Positions 8,738 through 16,340 of a stretch of DNA of 25,877 nt are shown in pieces; positions within the stretch are counted from its first letter, which is position 1, and every line of letters begins with the position of its first letter. Position numbers and translations under genes: made by a program. Source of the DNA: Pseudomonadota bacterium (lineage in GTDB: Bacteria; Pseudomonadota; Alphaproteobacteria; Rhodospirillales; Magnetospirillaceae); assembly GCA_023426365.1 (NCBI GenBank), contig JAFAAW010000082.1:1-25877 (forward strand), in the 5' to 3' direction. Under the pieces are notes generated by a model. It saw only the letters and a list, made by a program, of their open reading frames with translations. It made no database searches and was not told the DNA's origin.

Positions 8738-9039
8738 GCCCGCCCGCCCACGCCGCCGACGGCGTCCAGCTTGGCCTCGATGCGCACCAGATGCTCGGTC
8801 AGGCGGCGTTCCACATCGCGAAGGGTGCCGGTGGTGGCATAGGTCTTGGCCACCTCCAGCTTGTAGGCAGCCAGCGCCTCGCGCAACTGGCTGCCGGCCA
8901 CCTCGACCTTGTGGTCGATCTCGTCCATGCGGTCGTCGGCCTCGCTGCGCGCCCGCCAGATCAGCACGAACAGGCCGCCCAGGGCGGGCAGTTCGACGGC
9001 GGTCACCCACCAAGCCAGGTTCAGGCTCCATTGATCCAC
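8734..9039 (-). CDS. Small membrane/coiled-coil lysis-region protein
   Basis: This 101-residue protein starts at a GTG (9039) preceded by AAGGAGA; the ribosome site overlaps the terminase stop codon (TAAGGAG). One N-terminal membrane segment (AWWVTAVELPALGGLFVLIW) is followed by a helical, charged region likely to form a coiled coil (about residues 35-95). It lies between terminase and endolysin, where T7 places its small lysis genes (i-spanin). The topology would fit an inner-membrane spanin or a holin partner of XhlA type. No overlapping outer-membrane spanin lipoprotein was seen. The function is inferred from position and topology only. Confidence 0.75.
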   Translation of the reverse strand: MDQWSLNLAWWVTAVELPALGGLFVLIWRARSEADDRMDEIDHKVEVAGSQLREALAAYKLEVAKTYATTGTLRDVERRLTEHLVRIEAKLDAVGGVGGRA

Positions 9040-9050
9040 TTTTGTTCTCC

Positions 9051-10565
9051 TTAAATCTCGAAGTCGGTATGGGCCTTGAGACCACCCCCGCCGGGGCGCC
9101 ATTCGCGGCGCTCGCCCAGCGGCACCAGCGGACGGCCCAGGCGCACCGGCTGGGACAGCAGGCAGCCGGCGACGGCATCCAGTCCGTCGTCGCGCGCCTT
9201 GCCCCCCGGCTGCCATTCGCGCATCTCGGCGATGAACGGGGTGGACCACAGCGTGCGGTGGGCGTTGAGCGCACCGGCGGCCAGCACGGCGTCGAAGGCA
9301 TCGACGATGCGTTGGTCCTTGGCGCGGCTGGAATGGACCTCGACCACCGCGCAGGGCAGTCCGGCGGCGGCCAGCTCACGCCGCAGCAAGCCGGGCAGGA
9401 AACGGCCCAGGCCATTGCTTTCCAGCGTCACCGCCGGCAGATACAGTTCGCGCGCGAACGCCACCACCTGGCGGCACAATTGGGTGGCCTCGTCCACCTC
9501 GGCCTGGGCCGGGTCGTGCTCCAGATAGCGCACCCGGTGCAGCCAATAGCCGCCCTCGGCATCGGTGAACAGGGCGGCGACCACCGAGGCGTCGCCCTTG
9601 CCCGGCGCGCCATAGGCCGGGTCCCACCAGCACGAGGCCGAGACCAGCCGCTTGCCCGCCAGCGACAGCACCGGCTGGCCGTTGCCCTCGGCATAGGCCA
9701 GTTCGCCGTCGTACAGCCGCAGACGGTCGGGGTCGAGGCGACCATCGGCGATATTCACCGGCTTCAGCAGCATCTGGCTGTCGAACTTGTTGGGACCGGT
9801 GCGGCGGCGGATGGCGGCGATCTTGTCGGGCGGGAAGCGCTCGGGCCAGGCACTGTTGCCCCGGCCGTCCTGCAACGGGATTTCCAGCCGCGAAAAGCCG
9901 TCCAGGAATGGCCGCGCCTCGCCCATTTCCAGGCGCGGCTCGGCGGCATAGATGGTGTAGTAGGAATGGGGCGTGCCCACGTAAAGCTGGGCGCCGCCCG
10001 GCACCAGCACATAGTCGATCTCGGCCAGGCGCTCGCGCAGGTCGGCGCGCTTGGGCGCGGTGTCGCAGGTGTTGGGCACCTCGACGTCGTCGCAGATGAT
10101 GATCTCGGCGCGGCTGCCGGTGATGTTGGCGCCGATGCCCTTGGCGACCATGGACGGGTCGCGCAATTCGCCGGGGCGGTTGACGGTGAACTGGTCGCTG
10201 GCCCAATGCTCGCGGCGCGGCGGCTTTAGGCCCTGGGTCAGCGGGTGACGCTCGATGATGCGCTTGACGTTGCGCACCATCTTCTTGGCCAGGGCGAAAT
10301 CAGCCGCCAGCACCATGATGCGCAGATTGGGGTCGCCCATCAGCACCCAGGCGCAGAACAGGCCGACGATGGTGGACTTGCCGCTGCAGCGGAACGCCAT
10401 CAGCAGCATCTCGCGCTGCTGCCCGCGCCAGCGCGCCGCCAGCCAGCGCGCCATGCGCAGGTGATGGCGCGGCGTGCCCTGGCCCAGCTTGGCGTTCCAC
10501 ACCCAGATGAATTCGGGGAAATCGGCATGGGTCGCCCGCCGCCCGGCATCGGGGGGGCCGTGCAT
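9051..10565 (-). CDS. terL: Phage terminase large subunit (DNA-packaging motor)
   Basis: This 504-residue protein packages DNA into the prohead. The ATPase domain shows a Walker A-type loop, AFRCSGKST (residues 57-65), with Cys where most relatives have Gly, and a Walker B IIICDDVE (155-162). The C-terminal RNase-H-like nuclease has its first acidic residue in WWDPAYGAPGKGD (Asp315), then VTLESNGLGRF and RDDGLDAV near the end. All active-site elements look intact. The start has AGGAGG six bases upstream. As in T7 it lies after the tail fibres and before the last lysis genes. No convincing small terminase subunit is adjacent. Confidence 0.93.
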   Translation of the reverse strand: MHGPPDAGRRATHADFPEFIWVWNAKLGQGTPRHHLRMARWLAARWRGQQREMLLMAFRCSGKSTIVGLFCAWVLMGDPNLRIMVLAADFALAKKMVRNVKRIIERHPLTQGLKPPRREHWASDQFTVNRPGELRDPSMVAKGIGANITGSRAEIIICDDVEVPNTCDTAPKRADLRERLAEIDYVLVPGGAQLYVGTPHSYYTIYAAEPRLEMGEARPFLDGFSRLEIPLQDGRGNSAWPERFPPDKIAAIRRRTGPNKFDSQMLLKPVNIADGRLDPDRLRLYDGELAYAEGNGQPVLSLAGKRLVSASCWWDPAYGAPGKGDASVVAALFTDAEGGYWLHRVRYLEHDPAQAEVDEATQLCRQVVAFARELYLPAVTLESNGLGRFLPGLLRRELAAAGLPCAVVEVHSSRAKDQRIVDAFDAVLAAGALNAHRTLWSTPFIAEMREWQPGGKARDDGLDAVAGCLLSQPVRLGRPLVPLGERREWRPGGGGLKAHTDFEI

Positions 10566-10592
10566 GGAAACCTCCTGTGGTGATGGCGGAAG

Positions 10593-10623
10593 AAAAAGGC
10601 CCCGCCTTGGGGAAGGCGGGGCC
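10593..10623 (-). terminator. Intrinsic terminator after the LamG/SPRY fibre gene
   Basis: The stem has 11-base arms (10598-10608 and 10613-10623) around a four-base loop. In the minus direction it is followed at once by five U residues (10593-10597). It lies six bases after the fibre stop codon and only about 27 bases before the terminase ATG, leaving no room for a new promoter. Confidence 0.85.
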
Positions 10624-10628
10624 GGTGC

Positions 10629-12305
10629 TCAGTTGGCCTGGGCGTTGGCCGGGGCGCGGCGCTTCGGCCCCACGGTCGGCTTTTGCGGCGTGGCATAGGT
10701 CGCCACCCAGGTGTTGGTGCCGCTGGCGTTGTAGGCCGTGGCGGCGGTACGAAGCTTGAAGCCGGTCGCCAGCTTGTCGGCATGGGTGCCCCAGGTCACC
10801 GCATTGCCGTTGACGCGGAGCGTCAGCGGCACCGCGCCGGTGAAGACGCACGGGCCGTCGGCATTGGCATTGCCGGTGAAGCTGCCCGAGGTCACGCCGG
10901 TAGAGGCCGGCAGGTTGGCGGTGCACAGCCCCTTGGCCCGCGCCACCGGATAGGCGAATGGCCGTTGACCGAAATTGTAGATGGCCGGCGCGGTCACGTA
11001 GCTGGCCTGCGCAAACCAGAACAGGCGCTGGCTGACGTCGATGGTGAAGGTGGGATTGGCACCGCTTTGCGGGTCGCCGTTCTGCTGACCGTCGGCACCG
11101 TACCAGACACCACCGCGACCGACCCAGGCGTGGCCGCTGTCCATGTCCACCACCATGCCGAAAACTTCATCTTTGGCACCGGGATTAGTGTTACCGGCAG
11201 TTGTGTTACCGGCATTAGTATAGTTGAACCGCGCCTGCGCCCCATCGACGACGAGCACGCCCGAGCTGATACTGATTTTCCAGAAACCCGTCCGGTAAAT
11301 GGCTGTCAGGTCAAGCCCTTCTCGGCAGACACCGAGGGCGTATGCACACGAGCTGTTCGTCGCCTGCCCCAACGTCATCTCCGCCTGCCAGATGCCCAAA
11401 CTTGGCAAGACGAGGGTTGCCGGGACGCCGGAATAAATGGCGCCAGACTCCTTGTATCCGAGTGCCCCGTTGCTGACCGCAGCCGAGTCTGGCTTTGCCA
11501 CCAGTGGGTTCAACGTCGCATAGACATTGGTCGGGCTGTCCTTCACCACGTCGGCGGCAAGGAAGTTGTAGGCCGTCCAGTTGTTGCCCTTGCCGCTGGC
11601 ATCCGCGCCCAGGCTGGTGGCGCTCCACGGATTGCCCAAGTGGAAGCCGTTGGCGCCGTACTCCAAGCTCGTCACCTTCTTGGGCCGCCACGAGCCGGTG
11701 AAGGCATCGGTTTCGCCGAAGGCTTCGGGCGGCAGTGCCCGGCCGTCGACGAAGTAGACGTCCGTCATTTGAAGAGCGGCATAGTAATCGGGCAGGTAGG
11801 CCGTGCGGCCGATGTCGTGCCCGATCTTCCGATTGATGAACCCCTCGGTGTTGCGCGCGATCGGCCACGTTCTGCTGCTTCCGACCGCTTGGCTCACCGT
11901 CATGGGCTCGCCGTTGACGTATAGCCGCATGCCATCGGCGGAACGGACGTTCGTGGAGTCGAAAACGGCCACAATATGCAGCCAGGCCGTGGGGTCGCGG
12001 AAAACCTTGGCTGTCGCGCACCCGGCCACGCCGGCATCCACGGCGATGGCGAATATGAGCTTGTCATCGGCGCCGAAATGAACGGAGTGGAGGTCCCAGC
12101 CCCTGCTGTCCACGGACGCGGAGAACACCGTCTGGCGCGCACCTACACGGTTGCGTCGGACCCAGGCGCTGAAGGTCCAGGTCGTGAGGTTGCCCACCAC
12201 GCCCGGCGTGCGGCTCAGGTATTGGCCGCCCCGGAACAGCAGCGAGTTTTCGAGGGGATAGGCGGCCTTGCGGCCGCCTCCCAACATCATGGAGTCGGAC
12301 AGCAT
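10629..12305 (-). CDS. Tail fibre / receptor-binding protein with LamG-like and SPRY-like domains
   Basis: This 558-residue protein has an N-terminal concanavalin-A/LamG-like jelly roll (about residues 20-200), including FSAWVRRNRVG, HIVAVFDSTN and MRLYVNGEPM. A link around VYFVDGRALPPEAFGE leads to a SPRY-like region (about 225-450) ending in IYNFGQRPFAY. The rest is a short beta-rich C-terminal domain. This architecture is typical of phage host-recognition fibres. The middle (about 11160-11500 and around 11550) has noticeably lower GC than neighbouring genes and encodes a small Thr-Asn-Ala-Gly repeat. This suggests recent modular exchange, which is inference. The start follows GGAGG by eight bases. 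Confidence 0.82.
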   Translation of the reverse strand: MLSDSMMLGGGRKAAYPLENSLLFRGGQYLSRTPGVVGNLTTWTFSAWVRRNRVGARQTVFSASVDSRGWDLHSVHFGADDKLIFAIAVDAGVAGCATAKVFRDPTAWLHIVAVFDSTNVRSADGMRLYVNGEPMTVSQAVGSSRTWPIARNTEGFINRKIGHDIGRTAYLPDYYAALQMTDVYFVDGRALPPEAFGETDAFTGSWRPKKVTSLEYGANGFHLGNPWSATSLGADASGKGNNWTAYNFLAADVVKDSPTNVYATLNPLVAKPDSAAVSNGALGYKESGAIYSGVPATLVLPSLGIWQAEMTLGQATNSSCAYALGVCREGLDLTAIYRTGFWKISISSGVLVVDGAQARFNYTNAGNTTAGNTNPGAKDEVFGMVVDMDSGHAWVGRGGVWYGADGQQNGDPQSGANPTFTIDVSQRLFWFAQASYVTAPAIYNFGQRPFAYPVARAKGLCTANLPASTGVTSGSFTGNANADGPCVFTGAVPLTLRVNGNAVTWGTHADKLATGFKLRTAATAYNASGTNTWVATYATPQKPTVGPKRRAPANAQAN

Positions 12306-12308
12306 GGA

Positions 12309-13436
12309 TCAGGCCTCCACGTCGTTGTAGGCATACTCGATGCGGGTGGTGGATCGGATGTGGTAGTCGATGCGGCCCATGCCGGTGATGGCCGAAGGCG
12401 CGCCGATTTCGCCCACGCGCTTCCAATAGGGGCCCATGCCGGCGATGCCGAAGCCCGCGGGGGTGATGCCGATGGTGCCCTTTTGGCCCACCTGGGCGGC
12501 GGTCACGGCCGGATCGGCGAACGTGACGTCGGCGTTCAGCGTCAGGTCGAAGTTCTGGTACTGGCCGAAATCCAGCGTCACCGAACCGCCCACCACGGCG
12601 GTCTGCAGCGCCTGCGAGCGCTGGGGCTGGGTCCAGTCCTGCGCCACGTTCAAATAGGCCACCTGGTCCAGGCCCAAATTGTGGCGCGCGGTCACCGGGC
12701 TGCCGAGATCGGCCAGGTTCTGCGCCTTCGCCAGGAACACGCCGGACGACTCGCCCTTGGAATAGACGTCCAGATTGGTGCGGGCAGCAGCGACGCTGGC
12801 CACGTCGGCCAGGTTCTGGGCGCTGTGCAGCACCTGGCCCGACAGGGCGGCGACGGCCGCGTCGGTCTGGGCGGTGGAGTAGACGCCGAGGTTGGCGCGC
12901 GCGGCGGCCACGTTCGTGACATCGCCCAGGTTGAGGTTGGCGTGTAGCACGTCGGCCGACAGGGTGCCGACGGCGGTCGAGATGGCTTGGTCGGTCTGGG
13001 TGGTCGAATAGACGCCCAGATTCTCGCGCGCCTCCGCCTTGTCGGGCAGGTCGGCCAGATTCTCGCTCTTCTTCAGCATGTCGGCCGGTTCAGTGGCGGC
13101 GACGCGCAGCTGCTGGACGCCGGTGGTGCCGGTTTCCACGGTCAGGGCGATGCCGGCACCCGCCACCAGCTTGTCGGTCAGGTGGCCGGCGGCAGCATCC
13201 TCGATGCCGATGGTCACGCCGCCCAGATAGCGCAGCGAGATCGCCTCGCCCACGGCCGGGGCGCCGTCGAACACCACCACCGCACCGTCGGCGCTGCCGG
13301 CGCCGATGATGTGGAAGCCCAACTCGGGCGCGGCGCCGTTGACCAGGACCTCGAGGGCGTAGTCGGCGGGAATGGCGAACGGGACCGGGAAAGCCTTGGA
13401 GACGCCGTCACCGGTGTAGTTCTTCATGCAAGTCAT
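12309..13436 (-). CDS. Tail fibre protein with NLADL-type repeats
   Basis: This 375-residue protein begins with a module resembling fibre attachment domains (NYTGDGVSKAFPVPF). Residues about 121-263 hold four copies of a fibre repeat: ENLADLPDKAEARENLGVYS, NLGDVTNVAAARANLGVYS, NLADVASVAAARTNLDVYS and NLADLGSPVTARHNLGL. These are the elongated-shaft repeats common in phage fibres. A beta-rich C-terminal domain follows. The start has AAGGA upstream and lies just after a hairpin terminator. The stop is three bases from the next gene, so the two fibre genes form a unit. Confidence 0.8.
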   Translation of the reverse strand: MTCMKNYTGDGVSKAFPVPFAIPADYALEVLVNGAAPELGFHIIGAGSADGAVVVFDGAPAVGEAISLRYLGGVTIGIEDAAAGHLTDKLVAGAGIALTVETGTTGVQQLRVAATEPADMLKKSENLADLPDKAEARENLGVYSTTQTDQAISTAVGTLSADVLHANLNLGDVTNVAAARANLGVYSTAQTDAAVAALSGQVLHSAQNLADVASVAAARTNLDVYSKGESSGVFLAKAQNLADLGSPVTARHNLGLDQVAYLNVAQDWTQPQRSQALQTAVVGGSVTLDFGQYQNFDLTLNADVTFADPAVTAAQVGQKGTIGITPAGFGIAGMGPYWKRVGEIGAPSAITGMGRIDYHIRSTTRIEYAYNDVEA

Positions 13437-13459
13437 GGTCAGTCCTTTCGTTTAGACAC

Positions 13460-13488
13460 AAAAAAGCCCGCCGAACATTCGGCGGGCT
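13460..13488 (-). terminator. Intrinsic terminator ahead of the distal fibre genes
   Basis: The stem has 10-base arms (13465-13474 and 13479-13488), a four-base loop, and a run of U residues immediately downstream in the minus direction (13460-13464). It lies about 24 bases before the fibre start at 13436. Confidence 0.85.
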
Positions 13489-13516
13489 GGGGGCGGACCT
13501 AGGGGCGACCGTGCGT

Positions 13517-13831
13517 TCAGGCCGCGTCGTCGCCCTCGTCCAATTGGTCGAGCGCGTCGCGCGCCTGGCTGATCAGGCGGTCCAGGCCGTCGGCGGGGTC
13601 GCTTTCGGCCTCGCCGCCGCCTTCGGCCCAGCGCATCAGCTTGACCAGCACTTCGACATGGGCGAGCGCGGCTTTGGCGGCGGCGTGCCAAGCGGCAAAG
13701 CCCTTGGCGTCGGCCGGCGGCTCCTCGGCGGTGAAGCGGTGATAGCCGGCCAGCGCGGTGGACACGCGTTCGGGCAGCGCGCCCTGCAGCAGGGCGCGCA
13801 AGCCGTTGATGTGGCCGCCATCGCCGCTCAT
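13517..13831 (-). CDS. Small helical phage protein, unknown function
   Basis: This 104-residue protein is predicted by eye to be mostly helical, with an acidic Asp/Glu-rich C-terminus (DALDQLDEGDDAA). Its start overlaps the preceding gene's stop as ATGA, so the two are coupled. I do not recognise a family. Its position between tail-tip genes and fibre repeats suggests a tail-assembly or chaperone role, which is inference. The 3' end is followed by the terminator at 13460-13488. Confidence 0.75.
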   Translation of the reverse strand: MSGDGGHINGLRALLQGALPERVSTALAGYHRFTAEEPPADAKGFAAWHAAAKAALAHVEVLVKLMRWAEGGGEAESDPADGLDRLISQARDALDQLDEGDDAA

Positions 13832-14157
13832 CGGCCGGCCTCGGGCTTGGGGAAGCGGGCCTTGACGGCGGCGGTGTGGGCCTGGAACGCGTCCAGCCCC
13901 TGCTCGCCCAGCACCTCCAGCTGCTGCTGCCAGGTGCCATAGCCGTCGGGGAACGGCGTGGTGGTGCGCGCGGTCACGTAATCCACCGGCGGCGCCTCGG
14001 CCACCGGGACGAAGCCGATGCCGTCGTATTGCGGCACCTGGTCGCGCAGCGGCGACAGGTCGCGCAGGGTCTCGTCGGCAAGACCCTGCAATTCCGCCGG
14101 CAGCGGGGCGGGTTCACCCAACGGCTCGCCGGTGGCGACGATGATCTTCTGGTACAT
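13828..14157 (-). CDS. Small tail-region protein, possibly fibre-assembly related
   Basis: This 109-residue protein starts MYQKIIVATGEPLGEPAPL after an AGGAGA ribosome site. Its second half contains TWQQQLEVLGEQGLDAFQAH and a basic end. Small genes immediately after glycine-rich or fibre genes often encode fibre-assembly or attachment proteins. There is no motif that proves this here. It is coupled to the following gene by ATGA overlap. Confidence 0.75.
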   Translation of the reverse strand: MYQKIIVATGEPLGEPAPLPAELQGLADETLRDLSPLRDQVPQYDGIGFVPVAEAPPVDYVTARTTTPFPDGYGTWQQQLEVLGEQGLDAFQAHTAAVKARFPKPEAGR

Positions 14158-14165
14158 GCTTTCTC

Positions 14166-15041
14166 CTACCACTCGATGATGACTCGGCCGCGGCCGCCAT
14201 CGGCGCCGGCATAGCCCTGGCCGATGCCGGCCTCCCAGCCATCGGCGACGAACGGCAGGCCGACATGGTCGGTGTCGTAGGCCGGCTGGGCGAACAGCCG
14301 CTGCCGGCGTCCCTGGGGGCTGACAAAGCCGGAGCCGCCGCCGGCGGCGGCTCCGCCACTGGTGCCGGCACCGCCGCCGCCGCCGCCGAAATAGCCGCCG
14401 CCACCGCCGCCGCCGGAATAGTTGCCAGATGCGGCACCTCCATTGCCGCCTTGCAGGGCGGTGCCGGGGGTCGAGCCGCCCGAGCCGCCGCCCGAGCCGC
14501 CGCCGCTTTGGCTGCCGCCCAGGCCCTGCGAACCGCCATAGCCGCCACAGCCACTTTCGCCACCGCCATGGCCACCGTGACGGCTGGCCCCGGTCGACCC
14601 GGAACCGCCGCCACCGCCCGCGATCAGCAAGGCGGTGGCCTGCGCGACGGCACCTCGGAACACGCCCGAGAAGCCGCCGCCGCCGGCACCGCTGGCGTTG
14701 CCGCCGACGCCGCCATTGCCGCCACCGGGCGCGCCGCCCACATAGTTGGGATAGGCCTTGCCGCCGGTGCCGACCCTGACGGTCAGTGCCTCGCCGGGCT
14801 TGGCCGCGAACCACGCCTCGGCAAAGCCGCCGGGGCCGCCAAAGCAGCCGTTGGGCGCACCGCCGCCGGCACCGCCCCACGCACGGATGCGCAACAGCCG
14901 CACGCCAGCGGGAACGGTGAAGCTGCCGTCGGCGTCGAACACCTGGCGGCAGCGCAGCAGCGTGGGGTTTCCGGGACGATGCAGCGCGCGCGAGCGCGCC
15001 TGCCCGTGGGGCGGGTCGTTGCCGTTAGCCAGGGCGCGCAT
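14166..15041 (-). CDS. Glycine-rich tail-tip adhesin-like protein
   Basis: This 291-residue protein is composed of glycine runs across about residues 55-245 (for example GGAPGGGNGGVGGN and GGGGGGGYFGGGGGG), between a beta-type N-terminal start (FTVPAGVRLLRIRAWGGAGG) and a C-terminal GGRGRVIIEW. Glycine-rich domains of this kind form polyglycine-II-like or collagen-like layers in phage receptor-binding tips (compare gp38-type adhesins). The pattern also matches the Gly_rich phage fibre domains. The start lies one base after the upstream stop with little ribosome site, implying translational coupling. It probably binds a host surface ligand. Confidence 0.75.
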   Translation of the reverse strand: MRALANGNDPPHGQARSRALHRPGNPTLLRCRQVFDADGSFTVPAGVRLLRIRAWGGAGGGAPNGCFGGPGGFAEAWFAAKPGEALTVRVGTGGKAYPNYVGGAPGGGNGGVGGNASGAGGGGFSGVFRGAVAQATALLIAGGGGGSGSTGASRHGGHGGGESGCGGYGGSQGLGGSQSGGGSGGGSGGSTPGTALQGGNGGAASGNYSGGGGGGGYFGGGGGGAGTSGGAAAGGGSGFVSPQGRRQRLFAQPAYDTDHVGLPFVADGWEAGIGQGYAGADGGRGRVIIEW

Positions 15042-15042
15042 G

Positions 15043-15456
15043 TCAGAAGTCCAGATATTCGGCGGTGAAGACGATGCCGCCGGCCAGGGCGACGCCCGAG
15101 GTGACGCCCAGCAGGGCGCCCGCCGGCAGGCGGATGGCTTGGTCGGGGTTGGTCTTGTCGACGAAGGTGACCGCGTTCTGCGCGGTGGTCTGCGCCACGG
15201 TGTAGGCGCCCATCAGCCGCTCGTCCCACAGCGCCCAGGTGCCGCCGTTATCCAGGCTGAGCCACAGGCGCAGGGCGGTGGCGGTGACGGTGGCCTGGCA
15301 GCGCGCCTGCAGCGCGGTGACCAACGCGCCGTCGGCGCCGGCCGTCAGCAGCGCAACGATGGTGCCGCTGCCGTCCAGGCCGGGATTGGCGGTGGTGGCG
15401 CGGGCGAAGGCCGCGCGCGGGGTTTGGGCGAAAACCGGGGTGTTGGACAAAGCCAT
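15043..15456 (-). CDS. Conserved-type phage structural protein, unknown function
   Basis: This 137-residue protein starts MALSNTPVFAQTPRAAFARA and is predicted by eye to be beta-rich (LRLWLSLDNGGTWALWDERL). Proteins of this appearance are frequent near fibre genes of alphaproteobacterial phages and may be small tail or tip components; no enzymatic motif is seen. An AGGAG lies about 11 bases before the start, just after the upstream gene's stop. Confidence 0.75.
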   Translation of the reverse strand: MALSNTPVFAQTPRAAFARATTANPGLDGSGTIVALLTAGADGALVTALQARCQATVTATALRLWLSLDNGGTWALWDERLMGAYTVAQTTAQNAVTFVDKTNPDQAIRLPAGALLGVTSGVALAGGIVFTAEYLDF

Positions 15457-15468
15457 GGCTCGGCGCTC

Positions 15469-16326
15469 CTATCGGGCAAGGTTGAACAGGGAAAGGGCGG
15501 TCGCCGCCTGGACACGCAGGTCGAGGTCGGACAGGCGGATGCGCTGGCCGTTGCCGCCCAGGGAAAGCCGCAGCGTCTCGTTGGCCCCGGAATTGACCAG
15601 CGTGGCCGACAGCGGACCCACCGCCTCGACCTTGGCCGCCAGCGTGGCCGGCGACTGGTCGTTGGCGGTCACCCGCACGCCGCCCACCGAGGATTGCGCC
15701 TGGTCGCGATAGAGGCGCGCCTGGTCGCAATAGATCTGGCTGGCGGCGCGGTCGTCGGCCACCGCCTGGCGGTCGCCGACGATGGCGGCGCGGTCGGCCG
15801 ATGCCTGGGTCGCGGCCGTCGCCGCCACCTGGGCGTACTGGTCGGGGTCATAGTCGCTGTTGACCAGCGACAGCCCGTCCGCCCCCCACTTGATAGCGCG
15901 CCCGGCCACCGGCTCGGGCAGGGTCAGATCGGCGGTGCTGTGGCTGGTGAAGGGGCGATGGACGCAGCGCGCCACGTCGTCGGCCACCTGCTGGACCGCC
16001 GCCACCTGGTAATCAAGCTCGTCATTCAGGGTCTTGGCGCGAATGATGCCGTCGGTCTGAAAATCGCTGACCCGTTCCAGCGCCACCCGCCGGCGCAGCG
16101 TCAGACGCGCACCGTGGGCCGGGGGCGTGGTGAACAGCACCGCACCGCCGGTGGAAATGCCGGCCCCCGACACCGAAAAGCCGGTGCCGATCCGCACGCC
16201 ATCGCACCAGACCTCCAGGTCGGCAGCGCGGAACACCGCAAAAGGAAAGGCGAAGGCCGCCTGGACGCCATCGCACTCATAGTGGATGCACGGCGCCACA
16301 TCGTTGATCTGAAGATGATTGGTCAC
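15469..16326 (-). CDS. T7-type tail fibre N-terminal domain protein
   Basis: This 285-residue protein matches the N-terminal tail-attachment domain of T7 gp17. It shows YECDGVQAAFAFPFAVFRAA, GAVLFTTPPAHGARLTLRR and VSDFQTDGIIRAKTLNDELD, then a helical stalk rich in Ala, Gln and Asp. There is no distal receptor-binding domain, so it is probably an adaptor that joins the other fibre proteins to the tail. The start is GTG at 16326, preceded by GGGAGA; no ATG is available nearby. It begins only 15 bases after the gp12-like gene, where T7 would carry its internal virion protein genes. Confidence 0.85.
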   Translation of the reverse strand: MTNHLQINDVAPCIHYECDGVQAAFAFPFAVFRAADLEVWCDGVRIGTGFSVSGAGISTGGAVLFTTPPAHGARLTLRRRVALERVSDFQTDGIIRAKTLNDELDYQVAAVQQVADDVARCVHRPFTSHSTADLTLPEPVAGRAIKWGADGLSLVNSDYDPDQYAQVAATAATQASADRAAIVGDRQAVADDRAASQIYCDQARLYRDQAQSSVGGVRVTANDQSPATLAAKVEAVGPLSATLVNSGANETLRLSLGGNGQRIRLSDLDLRVQAATALSLFNLAR

Positions 16327-16340
16327 GATATGTTCTCCCG

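Noticed and set aside
8738..9415. Upstream extension of the endolysin frame to 380 residues
   Set aside because: The extension overlaps the small membrane gene and terminase and lacks a ribosome site; the ATG at 8737 is coupled by ATGA.
10629..13436. Possible diversity-generating retroelement target in the fibre genes
   Set aside because: No reverse transcriptase or template/variable repeat pair was seen in the window.
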